From Xenorhabdus griffiniae (GTDB taxonomy: Bacteria > Pseudomonadota > Gammaproteobacteria > Enterobacterales > Enterobacteriaceae), in NCBI RefSeq assembly GCF_037265215.1, contig NZ_CP147737.1:4372001-4436000 (forward strand): a stretch of DNA of 64,000 nucleotides, in the 5' to 3' direction. Position 1 is the stretch's first letter, and each line of letters begins with the position of its first letter. The notes beneath the pieces are model-generated. The model saw nothing but the letters and a program-made list of their open reading frames with translations. It had not been told where the DNA came from and ran no database searches. The translations under genes and the position numbers were made by a program. Below are positions 54,632-64,000 of the stretch, piece by piece.

Positions 54632-57600
54632 ATGGCTCGATATTATCAATCTAAATTTGTCACGGGTAATGAGGCGCTGGTTGACCTTCTACTCGCTCAA
54701 GCTGAGTTGGATGAAATTCACAATCTCAACACAGCGGGATTCGTTTCAGGTTATCGTGGCTCTCCTTTAGCCCGCTTAGATCAAACATTATGGCAACACA
54801 GCAAAGCACTTATCCAAGCTAACATTCGTTTTCAACCAGCCGTTAATGAAGATCTCGCAGCCGATGCGCTGATAGGTACACAAAAAGTCGAAACAGATCC
54901 AGACCGACAGGTTAACGGCGTTTTTGGTATGTGGTACGGCAAAGGGCCAGGTGTCGATCGTTCCGGTGATGCACTTAAACATGGCAATGCCTACGGCTCC
55001 TCACCAACCGGTGGTGTACTGGTTATCGTCGGCGACGATCACGGTTGTGTCTCTTCTTCCATGTCTCACCAATCTGATCTCGCGATGATGGCATGGAGTA
55101 TGCCTGTTTTGCATCCAGCATCAGTTGCCGATTATATGAGTGTCGGTTTATGGGGCTGGGCGGCATCACGTGTCAGCGGCGCATGGTTTGGCTTTAAAGC
55201 AATCAGTGAAGTTGTGGAAAGCGGTGCCGTCAGAGAAAGCAAACCATTCCCTGATTATAAAATTCCCCACGTTGATCCTGGCCCCGATGGGTTACATTGG
55301 CGCTGGCCGGATCTTCCAGGCCCACAAATTGAAAAGCGCCTGGCCTATAAACTAAAAGCCGTCGAAGAGTTTGCTAAACTAAACCCCATTGATTACCTGC
55401 TCGCTCCCTGCGAACAGCCACAGGCTTTATTGGTAACGGTTGGCAAAGCCCATAAGGATGTTATGGAAGCCCTGCGTATCGGAGGCCTTAGGCCTTCTGA
55501 TCTGGCCCAACAAGGCGTCGCTTTTCTCCATGTCCGGTTAGTTTATCCTTTATCACCACTTCTCAGCGAACTTGCTACCCAAGTCAGTCATATTTTTATT
55601 ATTGAAGAAAAAGCCGCCATCGTTGAGATGCTGCTGGCTCATCAATTAGTTAAGTTACAGAAAATGACCAATCTGATAGGTAAGCATAACCAGCTTGGTC
55701 AGAGGTTATTACCTACTGATGTTGAACTACGCCCTTCACGGGTTGCCGCCCCACTTTCTGGATGGTTACAACAATTCAATTTATTTCTCTCCGTGCCACC
55801 CGAATGGTCAACGACTACCATTCAGCACGATGTAACTTTACCTAAACGCACACCGTATTTTTGCGCCGGATGCCCTCATAGCACGTCAACTCGCTTGCCA
55901 GACGGTAGCCAAGCTCAGCCTGGTATTGGATGCCATGTTATGGCTACGTGGATGGATCGCAATACCGGAAACGGCCTCTTGCCAATGGGGGGAGAAGGCG
56001 TCGACTGGATAGGACACTCTCCATTTGTCAATCGTTCCCATGTCTTTCAAAATCTGGGCGATGGCACCTATTTCCATTCTGGTCACTTAGCCATTCGCCA
56101 ATCAGTCGCCGCAGGAAGCCACATTACTTACAAATTGCTGTTCAATGATGCTGTGGCAATGACAGGTGGGCAACCGCTGGATGGGAATATCACCCTATCG
56201 CAAATTGTTTCTTTAATGATTGCTGAAGGTGTGAAAGAAGTGGTTGTCGTGACGGATGACATGGATAAGTACAAAAACCGCCTTCCTGCCGAGGTAAAGA
56301 TCTATGAACGAGATTATCTGGAAGATGTACAAAAACGTCTTCGAGATATCGTTGGCGTAACGGTACTTATCTACGATCAAGCCTGTGCCACAGAACTCCG
56401 TCGTAAAAGGAAACGGGGGTTAGCGCCAAAAGTGACACGGCGTGCCGTCATCAATGAATTGGTCTGTGAGGGATGTGGCGACTGTCAAATACAATCAAAT
56501 TGCCTCGCCGTCATTCCAGTCAAAACGCCTTTAGGCACTAAACGCAAGATAGACCAACACGTCTGCAACACAGATCTGTCCTGTCTGAAAGGATTCTGCC
56601 CCAGCTTTATCACTGTCGAAAATGCCAACCCACGTGCAGATCTCAGTAAGATCATCACACAGACTGAGTTAGATAAAATTATCCACAAACTACCTCAGCC
56701 AACACTGGCTTCTGCTAAAACACCTTATGAAATCCTATTAGTCGGTATCGGTGGTACAGGTATCGTCACCGCAGGGCACCTACTGGCAAATGCTGCACAC
56801 TTAGATAACTGCTTTGTGAGTCTGCTCAATTTTACCGGATTTGCGCAAAAAGGCGGGGAAGCCATAACCCATGTTCGGCTATGTCATAACAAGGATACAC
56901 TGCACCAAGTCAGGATTGATCGCGGACGTGCTAATCTGGTTATCGCCGCTGATTTAGTGGCTGCCACCGGGCAAAACGCACTGGAAGTGATGTCAAGGGG
57001 ATCAACAAAATGCATATTGAACACTCATGAAACCCAAATCGGTACGATGCTTCGCTCCCCTATGCTGGATTTGGATCACCCTAAAATGTTAGATATCCTG
57101 AATCAACATACACAGACATTACTCCCCATTGATGCAGAAATAATGGCGACTCATCTGGTCGGTGACAAAGACCAAATCAATATCATATTAATGGGTTATG
57201 CCTGGCAGCTCGGCAAACTGCCAATCACGCTATCTGCTATCAACAATGCCATGCAAGAACTAGGGGCCTCAGCGGATAATGCCCGACGAGCTTTCTGTAT
57301 AGGCCGCATCGCGGCAGTACAACCCGAAATACTGCAAAAACACCTTAATATTATGCCGCAAGAAAATATAAAAAGTCTGGACGATCTCATCATGCATCGG
57401 TATCAATTGCTGGTTGATTATCAAAATGAAAGATATGCGATGCGTTATCTCAGCCGTATTGCCCAGGTTCAAATGGTGGCTCAGCAGATCGACGCAGAAG
57501 AAATTACTCAATCCGTTGCGAAAAACTTATTCAAGTTAATGGCGTATAAAGATGAATATGAAGTCGCCCGACTCTACGTTAAAACCGGTTTTTTCGATAA

Positions 57601-57994
57601 GCTCCGCTCGCAATTTGATAATACAGATACCATCCGTTTTCACCTTAGCCTTCCTCTCTTTAATCGCAAAGATCCCCGTACAGGCCAACGTGGAAAAAAA
57701 GAATATGGTGCGTGGATCGTTCCTGTATTGCGCTTTCTTGCCGCATGTAAATCACTACGTGGTACTGTTTTCGATATTTTTGGCTATCAGGAAGAGCGTA
57801 AACAGGAAAGAAATTTGCTGCTTGAGTATGAGCGATTAATTGATTTTTTAATCGAAAACATGGAGCGCAATAATCTGGCAACTTGCCTGCAACTCGCCGA
57901 ACTGCCTGATCAAGTACGTGGTTTTGGTCATGTGAAACAAAAAGCGATGAAAAGCATGTTGGAAAGTAAAGAAGCGTTGTTGAAAACGTTATAA
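54632..57994 (+). CDS. Indolepyruvate ferredoxin oxidoreductase-family protein (fused subunits)
   Basis: This 1120-residue protein starts MARYYQSKFVTGNEALVDLL and joins domains that are separate IorA and IorB subunits in archaea. First comes the pyrimidine-binding region (FVSGYRGSPLARLDQTLW), then the TPP-binding domain (about 410-590; FCAGCPHSTSTRLP, GIGCHVMATWMDRN, GMGGEG-like GGEGVDW). Clustered cysteines follow near 611-655 (CEGCGDC, CNTDLSCLKGFC), then the gamma domain (GIGGTGIVTAGHLLANAAH, about 706-900) and a C-terminal DUF6537-like part. Relatives convert arylpyruvates to aryl-acetyl-CoA. It has an AGGAA ribosome binding site and lies between tRNA-Gly genes. Confidence 0.88.
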   Translation: MARYYQSKFVTGNEALVDLLLAQAELDEIHNLNTAGFVSGYRGSPLARLDQTLWQHSKALIQANIRFQPAVNEDLAADALIGTQKVETDPDRQVNGVFGMWYGKGPGVDRSGDALKHGNAYGSSPTGGVLVIVGDDHGCVSSSMSHQSDLAMMAWSMPVLHPASVADYMSVGLWGWAASRVSGAWFGFKAISEVVESGAVRESKPFPDYKIPHVDPGPDGLHWRWPDLPGPQIEKRLAYKLKAVEEFAKLNPIDYLLAPCEQPQALLVTVGKAHKDVMEALRIGGLRPSDLAQQGVAFLHVRLVYPLSPLLSELATQVSHIFIIEEKAAIVEMLLAHQLVKLQKMTNLIGKHNQLGQRLLPTDVELRPSRVAAPLSGWLQQFNLFLSVPPEWSTTTIQHDVTLPKRTPYFCAGCPHSTSTRLPDGSQAQPGIGCHVMATWMDRNTGNGLLPMGGEGVDWIGHSPFVNRSHVFQNLGDGTYFHSGHLAIRQSVAAGSHITYKLLFNDAVAMTGGQPLDGNITLSQIVSLMIAEGVKEVVVVTDDMDKYKNRLPAEVKIYERDYLEDVQKRLRDIVGVTVLIYDQACATELRRKRKRGLAPKVTRRAVINELVCEGCGDCQIQSNCLAVIPVKTPLGTKRKIDQHVCNTDLSCLKGFCPSFITVENANPRADLSKIITQTELDKIIHKLPQPTLASAKTPYEILLVGIGGTGIVTAGHLLANAAHLDNCFVSLLNFTGFAQKGGEAITHVRLCHNKDTLHQVRIDRGRANLVIAADLVAATGQNALEVMSRGSTKCILNTHETQIGTMLRSPMLDLDHPKMLDILNQHTQTLLPIDAEIMATHLVGDKDQINIILMGYAWQLGKLPITLSAINNAMQELGASADNARRAFCIGRIAAVQPEILQKHLNIMPQENIKSLDDLIMHRYQLLVDYQNERYAMRYLSRIAQVQMVAQQIDAEEITQSVAKNLFKLMAYKDEYEVARLYVKTGFFDKLRSQFDNTDTIRFHLSLPLFNRKDPRTGQRGKKEYGAWIVPVLRFLAACKSLRGTVFDIFGYQEERKQERNLLLEYERLIDFLIENMERNNLATCLQLAELPDQVRGFGHVKQKAMKSMLESKEALLKTL

Positions 57995-58024
57995 AATAAG
58001 TTGGTAATTTATTCTCTTATAACG

Positions 58025-58050
58025 AAAAAAGGGCCTGATGGCCCTTTTTT
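58025..58050 (+). terminator. Terminator after the oxidoreductase gene
   Basis: AAAAAAGGGCC and GGCCCTTTTTT form a perfect 11-bp stem with a TGAT loop, 31 bases after the stop codon. It also insulates the two tRNA genes, which are on the other strand. Confidence 0.9.
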
Positions 58051-58091
58051 CTATGACTTGCAGACTTTTATCACATCTACAGTCCTGAATT

Positions 58092-58167
<76 letters not shown>

Positions 58168-58221
58168 ATTTTGTGTGGCTTGCATTAAGCCTGACTTGGC
58201 ATACCCGAATAAATTCTAATT

Positions 58222-58297
<76 letters not shown>

Positions 58298-58514
58298 ATA
58301 TATTCTGGTATATCGTACGGTTGAAATTCTTCACCGGTACGGGGAGCGCATTATACGAGAAATTATTCCTCTGGCAAGTCCCACAACACAAAAAATTGTA
58401 TTTTTCCTCTGATTGATGATTAAACCAGCAAACAATCCGCTTAACCACCAATGCAGAGATTGATTTACGTACAAATCTTATATCAAATACCGCTCTTTAC
58501 TTTTGGGCCACATT

Positions 58515-59060
58515 TTATTTCTGGATAAAATGTTCGCGGTAATACACCAATTCAGCAATGGATTCCCGAATATCATCCAAGGCCTGATGGGTATTTTTCT
58601 TACTAAGTCCCGACAACATTTCAGGTTTCCAACGACGGGCCAATTCTTTCAGGGTACTGACGTCCAAGTAACGGTAGTGAAAATACTTTTCTAACTCTGG
58701 CATATAGCGAAACAGGAAACGACGATCTTGCCCCACGCTATTGCCACAAATAGGTGATTTTCCTGCCGGCACCCATTGTTCCAGAAAAGCAATGGTTGCT
58801 TTTTCAGCTTGCGCATCACCAAACTGGCTCTGCTTTACACGTTCAACTAATCCACTCGCAGTATGCGTCCGCACATTCCATTCATCCATTAATGCCAATT
58901 GCGCATCCGGCTGATGAACCGCAATTACAGGCCCTTCTGCAAGGATATTCAATTCCGAATCGGTGACAATAGTCGCAATTTCAATTATGCGATCGCGCTC
59001 GGGATCTAGGCCCGTCATCTCTAAATCTATCCAGATAAGATTGTTCTCACTTTTTGACAT
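58515..59060 (-). CDS. orn: Oligoribonuclease
   Basis: Orn degrades the last two to five nucleotides of RNA decay and linear pGpG. It is a DEDDh exonuclease: [20 protein letters not shown] (Asp and Glu of motif I), and [11 protein letters not shown] near the C terminus. The 181 residues match E. coli. It is divergent from rsgA and upstream of the tRNA-Gly genes, as in E. coli. Confidence 0.97.
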   Translation of the reverse strand: MSKSENNLIWIDLEMTGLDPERDRIIEIATIVTDSELNILAEGPVIAVHQPDAQLALMDEWNVRTHTASGLVERVKQSQFGDAQAEKATIAFLEQWVPAGKSPICGNSVGQDRRFLFRYMPELEKYFHYRYLDVSTLKELARRWKPEMLSGLSKKNTHQALDDIRESIAELVYYREHFIQK

Positions 59061-59183
59061 GATATATCCTAGTTTCCTTCAAAAGAGGTAGTCTGTATCT
59101 GTGAAGTATCATAACGTTTTTGATCACTCACAGCGATGATCAGCAAGATAGATGAAAGATAAACAAAAAATAAGTGAGGTTCG

Positions 59184-60242
59184 GTGGCTAAAAGTAAACT
59201 CTCTAAAGGGCAACAGCGCCGTGTGCAAGCGAATCATCAGCGCAAGCTGAATAAGGCCAATGCTCAAAAGTCAGAAATGGATGACAGCCAGTTTGGTGAG
59301 CCACAAGAAGGGTTGGTGATCAGCCGATTCGGGCAACATGCTGATATTGAAGCAACCGATTCTTCTATACAGCGTTGCAATATCCGCAGAACAATCCACT
59401 CATTGGTCACGGGTGATCGCGTTGTATGGCGCCCCGCGCTACAACTCCAGTCTGATGTCAAAGTAAATGGTATCGTAGAAGCGGTTCATGAGCGCACTTC
59501 CGTTCTTACTCGTCCTGACTACTATGATGGCATCAAACCCATCGCATCAAATATTAACCAAATTGTGATAGTTTCCGCTATCTTACCTGAGCTCTCGCTG
59601 AATATTATCGATCGCTATTTAGTCGCATGTGAAACACTCAATATCGAGCCGCTGATCGTACTCAATAAAATTGACCTGTTAGATGCTGAAAGCCGTGAGT
59701 GGGTTAACGAAGTCATGGAGATCTATCGCCATATCGGCTATCGCGTACTGGAGGTTTCCAGCTATACCGGCGAGGGTATCCCTGAACTAACCGCACTACT
59801 GGCTAACAAAATCAGTATCTTTGCTGGCCAATCTGGTGTCGGGAAATCCAGCTTGCTCAATACCCTGTTGCCCGACATGAACGAAGATATTCTGGTCAAT
59901 AATGTTTCAGATAACTCAGGCCTCGGTCAGCATACTACGACCACAGCACGCCTTTACCATTTTCCACTGGGGGGAGATGTGATCGACTCTCCAGGTGTCC
60001 GTGAGTTTGGCTTGTGGCATCTAACGCCAGAACAGGTTACACAAGGTTTTGTCGAATTCCGCGAATATCTGGGAGGGTGCAAGTTCCGTGATTGCAAACA
60101 TCTAGACGATCCTGGATGTGCCCTAAAAGAAGCATTGGAACAAGGCACCATTGCTCAGGAACGTTTCGAAAATTACCACCGGATTCTGGAAAGCATGGCA
60201 CAGGTTAAACCGCGCCGAAATTTCACAAACGCTCAAAAATAA
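59184..60242 (+). CDS. rsgA: Small ribosomal subunit biogenesis GTPase RsgA
   Basis: RsgA checks late 30S assembly and releases RbfA. It is a circularly permuted GTPase: the G4 motif NKID comes before the P-loop GQSGVGKSS and the G3 motif DSPG. An N-terminal OB fold and a C-terminal zinc site ([14 protein letters not shown]) flank it. The start codon is GTG at 59184 behind GTGAGG. At 352 residues it is full length. psd follows on the same strand. Confidence 0.96.
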   Translation: MAKSKLSKGQQRRVQANHQRKLNKANAQKSEMDDSQFGEPQEGLVISRFGQHADIEATDSSIQRCNIRRTIHSLVTGDRVVWRPALQLQSDVKVNGIVEAVHERTSVLTRPDYYDGIKPIASNINQIVIVSAILPELSLNIIDRYLVACETLNIEPLIVLNKIDLLDAESREWVNEVMEIYRHIGYRVLEVSSYTGEGIPELTALLANKISIFAGQSGVGKSSLLNTLLPDMNEDILVNNVSDNSGLGQHTTTTARLYHFPLGGDVIDSPGVREFGLWHLTPEQVTQGFVEFREYLGGCKFRDCKHLDDPGCALKEALEQGTIAQERFENYHRILESMAQVKPRRNFTNAQK

Positions 60243-60336
60243 GACAATAATTAACGATACCCTGACATTAAAAATAATGGCAGGTACAATAGTCGACTTT
60301 TGTCCAATTTGCCAAGAAAAGAACCAAGAGGTTGAC

Positions 60337-61242
60337 GTGCTGGATAATTTTAAAATTAACTTACAATATTTACTGCCAAAACAATGCATTACAAAACTGG
60401 CAGGTTGGTTTGCCAATAAAAAAGCAGGCTGGCTGACGCAGCTTGCTATCAAGACTTTCGCGAAGGTCTATAAAGTGGATATGAATGAGGCACAAGATCC
60501 TGCATTCACTGCTTATTCAACATTCAATGAATTTTTTGTCCGCCCCCTTAAGGAAGGCATTCGCCCTATCGCCAATGAAGCCCACCAATTGGCTCTGCCA
60601 GCAGACGGCACCGTCAGCCAGCTTGGGGCGATCCGCGAAGATCAGATTATTCAGGCCAAAGGTCACTATTACACTATAGAAGCACTGCTGGCAGGACAGT
60701 ATCAACTGGCCGAACAGTTCCGTAATGGTCAATTTATCACGACTTACTTATCGCCAAGGGATTATCACCGTGTCCACATGCCATGTGATGGCGTGCTCAA
60801 GGAAATGATCTATGTCCCTGGCGATCTGTTCTCAGTAAATCCCTTGACGGCAGCCAATGTGCCAAATTTATTTGCGCGTAATGAACGCATCATCTGTTTA
60901 TTTGAGACGAAATTCGGCCCCATGGTGCAAATTCTGGTTGGTGCGACCATTGTTGGCAGTATTGAAACTGTCTGGAGTGGTTGTGTCACACCTCCGCGTG
61001 AAGGCATCATCAAGCGCTGGACCTACCCTACAGAAGGTCAAGAAGGCGTCATTTCCCTCAAAAAAGGCGAGGAAATGGGACGCTTCAAGCTGGGTTCAAC
61101 CGTGATCAACTTGTTTGCGGCTAATCAGATTAATTTTGCTAACAACTTATACAGTGGTTCCCAAACCCGTATGGGAGACGTGATGGCGCAAACTGTTACA
61201 TCAGAAGAACCCACAGTAAATAACGATGAATCAATGAATTAA
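60337..61242 (+). CDS. psd: Phosphatidylserine decarboxylase proenzyme
   Basis: Psd makes phosphatidylethanolamine in the inner membrane. The proenzyme cleaves itself within LGST ([11 protein letters not shown]) to make a pyruvoyl group on the serine. The other catalytic motifs, [10 protein letters not shown] and [12 protein letters not shown], are present. I start at the GTG at 60337, six bases after AGAGG, because [11 protein letters not shown] then aligns with the E. coli start MLNSFKLSLQY. The frame is open 62 codons further upstream, but that part overlaps rsgA. The result is 301 residues. Confidence 0.93.
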   Translation: MLDNFKINLQYLLPKQCITKLAGWFANKKAGWLTQLAIKTFAKVYKVDMNEAQDPAFTAYSTFNEFFVRPLKEGIRPIANEAHQLALPADGTVSQLGAIREDQIIQAKGHYYTIEALLAGQYQLAEQFRNGQFITTYLSPRDYHRVHMPCDGVLKEMIYVPGDLFSVNPLTAANVPNLFARNERIICLFETKFGPMVQILVGATIVGSIETVWSGCVTPPREGIIKRWTYPTEGQEGVISLKKGEEMGRFKLGSTVINLFAANQINFANNLYSGSQTRMGDVMAQTVTSEEPTVNNDESMN

Positions 61243-61282
61243 AGATATCATCAGCTAATTTATAACCAAGGAGCCCCTTATT

Positions 61283-64000
61283 GTGCGCCTGATTATCAGT
61301 TTACTTCTCAGCCTCTTAATTGCGAGTCCGGCTTTTGCTTCTGTGCCTCAGTTGGATGAAACCCAACTAAAACAAGAACTGAAGCAGGTTGGAGGCAGTA
61401 AACGCTCACAAGATTCTGAAATCGCACATGCACTTCAAGGGGCAATAAATTGGGTTAATGATACAAAATCCGCCAATGAGCGTTCCCAGAAATATCGACA
61501 AGCAATTGATGAATTTCCTAAAATCATCAAAGAACTACGCCAAAAAATCCTTGCTGAAGACAATGCCGCTACCCCCATTCCGGCTAATCAACCTATCAGC
61601 AATTTAGAACAGCAAATTATCCAGACAAATAACGAATTACAGGAACAAGGGCGCCAATTACAGCACGAACAGGATAAGCTCCGAGAAATCAGTGATTCCA
61701 TGAGTCAATTACCTCAACAGCAGGCTGAAGCAAAGCGTTTGCTGGCTGAGGCAACTTCTCGGTTCCAGTCTCTGGATTCGCCTTCCACGCCACTGGCCAA
61801 AGCGCAATTGGCGCTGGCACAAGCAGAAGTCAATGCCCGTAAAGCTATGACTGATGAACTGGAGATGGCTCAACTTTCTGTCAATAATCGTCAGGAGATT
61901 GCGCGCATACGCACAGAATTATACAAAAAACGTTATCAACGACTGGATGTTAAACTCCAGCAATTACGCAGCCAGTTAAATATCCAACGCCAGCAGAAAA
62001 CGGAATCGGCGCTGGAGTATACAGAAATGCTAGCGGAGCAGAGTGGTGAAAAACTGCCAAAGTTTTTGCAGGAAGAACTCCAGCAAAACCGCCAATTGTC
62101 GCAAATGCTCAACCAGCAAACCCAGAGAATGGAAGCCATTGGTTCAAAACAGCGCAAGGCCAACAGCGAAATTCTTTTTGTTCTCCAAACACTCAATACT
62201 ATCCGTGAACAAGCACAATGGCTAAACGATTCCACTGCACTTGGTGAAACCTTGAGGGCGAGAGTCACCCATATTCCCGATATGTCAAAATCCCAGCAAA
62301 TTGACAGAGATATTGTCGAATTGCGGGTCGAAAGACTGAAATATGAGGAAATGCTGGAACAGTTGCAACGGCCTCTTGAGCAAACATTGCCCTCATATCA
62401 CACTCTGACGCCAGAGCAAAAAAAGGTCTATGAGTCACTTATCCGCACCAGGAAAGAGCTATTAAATTCCCTGCTATCAGGATATGACAATGAGATCCTG
62501 GAACAGACACAATTCAAGGTCATCACCAACAAATTAAATGATGCCCTGAAAGAAGTTCAGGATGCTACCCACCGCTATCTGTTCTGGGTAGCCGATGTCA
62601 ATCCTATATCGCTCAATTATCCATTGAAGGTGGTGCAAAATCTGACGCGTCTGTTATCTCTGGACACATTCTCTCAGTTGGGTGCCGCCATCCACAGCAT
62701 GTTAACCAAACAAGATACTCTGCTCTATTTGCTGGGTACTTTATTACTGGTCATTTTTAGTGTTAGCTCACACCGCCAATATCATGCTTTTCTTGAGCGT
62801 TCGAGTAATCGCATCGGGAAAGTGACACAAGATCATTTCTCTTTGACTATGCGCACCGTTTTTTGGTCTGTTGTCGCGGCATTACCGTTGCCAATGCTTT
62901 GGTCAGCCATTGGTTATGGGTTACAAAATGCATGGCAGTATCCGATGGCTACCGCAATCGGTAACGGTGTCCGTGAAACCACCCCCGTTCTGTGGATCTT
63001 TATGCTCAGTGCGGCCTTTGCCCATCCCAATGGTTTATTTATCGCCCATTTTCGCTGGCCGGAAGAACGCATCAAGCGAGCAATGCGTTTCTATCGCCTT
63101 TCCATTTTCCTGATCGTGCCTCTGATGATGGCATTGATCACTTTTAATCATTACAAAGACCAGGATTTTATCGCAACCCTCGGCCGGCTATGTTTCATCA
63201 TGCTCTGTATCTCGCTGAGTTTAGTCACCAGTAGCTTAAAACGCGCTGGCATTCCACTCTATATGGACAAACATGGTTCAGGCGAAAATATTGTTAGCTC
63301 CGTTCTATGGTGGATACTGCTCTCGGCCCCAATCTTAGCGGCGCTCGCTTCAATCCTGGGTTATCTGCAAACCTCACAAGCGCTATTAGGTCGTCTGGAA
63401 ACCTCTGTCGCTATCTGGTTCTTCCTGCTGGTCATTTACCACATTGTACGTCGATGGATGCTAATCCAGCGACGTAAGATCGCTTTTGAGCGGGCAAAAC
63501 AACGCCGTGCAGAAATATTGGCCCAGCGTGCCAAAAGTGAAGAAGATTCTGGCAATATTAATAGCAGCGTAGAGGGATCAATCGAGATTGAAGAGCCAGT
63601 CATCGATTTGGATGCTATCAGTGCCCAGTCGTTAGGGTTGGTGCGCTCAATTCTGACAATGATAGCACTGGTTTCACTTATTCTATTGTGGTCTGAACTA
63701 CATTCAGCCTTTTCTTTCCTTGAAAATATTCGCCTTTGGGACGTGAGTACAACTATCAATGGCGTTGATAGCATTCAGCCAATTACTCTGGGTTCCGTAT
63801 TAATTGCAATCTTAGTTATTGTTATTACTACGCAACTCGTCCGTAACTTACCAGCCCTGCTGGAACTCGCCCTGTTACAACATTTAGTGCTGACACCGGG
63901 AACAGGTTATGCCATTACGACACTAACCAAATATAGCATTACCCTCATTGGTGGTTTGGTAGGTTTTTCTCTGGTGGGTATTGAATGGTCAAAAATACAA
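61283..64000 (+). CDS. mscM: Miniconductance mechanosensitive channel MscM, N-terminal 906 residues (runs off the right edge)
   Basis: The reading frame starts at a GTG at 61283 with a signal peptide (MRLIISLLLSLLIASPAFA) and is open to the last base. A long periplasmic coiled-coil region (EQQIIQTNNELQEQGRQLQH and more) is followed by several membrane segments from about residue 480. Family proteins (E. coli YjeP, about 1100 residues) end in an MscS-type pore domain, which is outside the window. The gene is 40 bases after psd, the E. coli order. Confidence 0.92.
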   Translation, partial: MRLIISLLLSLLIASPAFASVPQLDETQLKQELKQVGGSKRSQDSEIAHALQGAINWVNDTKSANERSQKYRQAIDEFPKIIKELRQKILAEDNAATPIPANQPISNLEQQIIQTNNELQEQGRQLQHEQDKLREISDSMSQLPQQQAEAKRLLAEATSRFQSLDSPSTPLAKAQLALAQAEVNARKAMTDELEMAQLSVNNRQEIARIRTELYKKRYQRLDVKLQQLRSQLNIQRQQKTESALEYTEMLAEQSGEKLPKFLQEELQQNRQLSQMLNQQTQRMEAIGSKQRKANSEILFVLQTLNTIREQAQWLNDSTALGETLRARVTHIPDMSKSQQIDRDIVELRVERLKYEEMLEQLQRPLEQTLPSYHTLTPEQKKVYESLIRTRKELLNSLLSGYDNEILEQTQFKVITNKLNDALKEVQDATHRYLFWVADVNPISLNYPLKVVQNLTRLLSLDTFSQLGAAIHSMLTKQDTLLYLLGTLLLVIFSVSSHRQYHAFLERSSNRIGKVTQDHFSLTMRTVFWSVVAALPLPMLWSAIGYGLQNAWQYPMATAIGNGVRETTPVLWIFMLSAAFAHPNGLFIAHFRWPEERIKRAMRFYRLSIFLIVPLMMALITFNHYKDQDFIATLGRLCFIMLCISLSLVTSSLKRAGIPLYMDKHGSGENIVSSVLWWILLSAPILAALASILGYLQTSQALLGRLETSVAIWFFLLVIYHIVRRWMLIQRRKIAFERAKQRRAEILAQRAKSEEDSGNINSSVEGSIEIEEPVIDLDAISAQSLGLVRSILTMIALVSLILLWSELHSAFSFLENIRLWDVSTTINGVDSIQPITLGSVLIAILVIVITTQLVRNLPALLELALLQHLVLTPGTGYAITTLTKYSITLIGGLVGFSLVGIEWSKIQ

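Overview
The window is about 64 kb of chromosome from a gammaproteobacterium of the order Enterobacterales. Most proteins align end to end from memory with Escherichia coli orthologues, in E. coli-like blocks. The moderate GC, the dispersed short palindromic repeats that begin or end in a TATACC(C)AAT-like arm, and the inverse-autotransporter protein beside ppa suggest the Morganellaceae side of the order (Xenorhabdus/Photorhabdus-like). That genus-level guess is inference.

Layout. (1) 1-10.6 kb: glmM (3'-truncated by the window edge), folP, ftsH, rlmE, yhbY, greA, dacB, obgE, rpmA, rplU and ispB, the conserved block for envelope, ribosome and isoprenoid functions. (2) 10.6-14.8 kb: two tandem YfeC-like DNA-binding proteins, an Nlp/SfsB-type regulator, the divergent mdh/argR pair and a RelE-like/XRE toxin-antitoxin pair at a rearrangement junction. 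(3) 14.8-21.7 kb: mpl, fbp, an inverse autotransporter (invasin/intimin-like) whose 5' end begins inside a dispersed repeat, ppa and ytfP. (4) 21.7-31.8 kb: tamB-tamA, msrA, hicAB, ytfK, ytfJ, cysQ and fklB. (5) 31.9-38.7 kb: the rpsF-priB-rpsR-rplI ribosomal operon, rlmB, rnr, nsrR and purA. (6) 38.9-49.2 kb: the tsaE-amiB-mutL-miaA-hfq-hflX-hflKC superoperon, with queG divergent from it. (7) 49.2-58.3 kb: an accessory zone at the queG/glyVXY tRNA locus. It holds a datA-like cluster of DnaA boxes with an IHF site, an HpaB-family flavin monooxygenase, a tryptophanase/tyrosine phenol-lyase-family gene broken by one stop codon, several repeats, a tRNA-Gly, an indolepyruvate ferredoxin oxidoreductase-family gene, and two more identical tRNA-Gly genes. 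(8) 58.5-64 kb: orn, rsgA, psd and mscM (cut by the window end).

How the genes fit together. The backbone serves cell-wall precursor synthesis and recycling (glmM, dacB, mpl, amiB), outer-membrane assembly (tamAB), membrane proteolysis (ftsH with hflKC), ribosome synthesis and quality control (rlmE, obgE, rlmB, rnr, hflX, rsgA), tRNA modification (miaA, tsaE, queG) and central metabolism (mdh, fbp, ppa, purA). The accessory zone at the tRNA-Gly locus has three genes whose families all act on aromatic amino acids or their keto acids, so it may be a partly decayed aromatic-metabolism island.

The items most worth a second look are the datA-like site (49267-49505), the broken tryptophanase-like gene bracketed by a 99-bp direct repeat, the oxidoreductase gene lodged inside the tRNA-Gly cluster, the repeat-truncated invasin-like gene, and an unusual cysteine spacing in NsrR.
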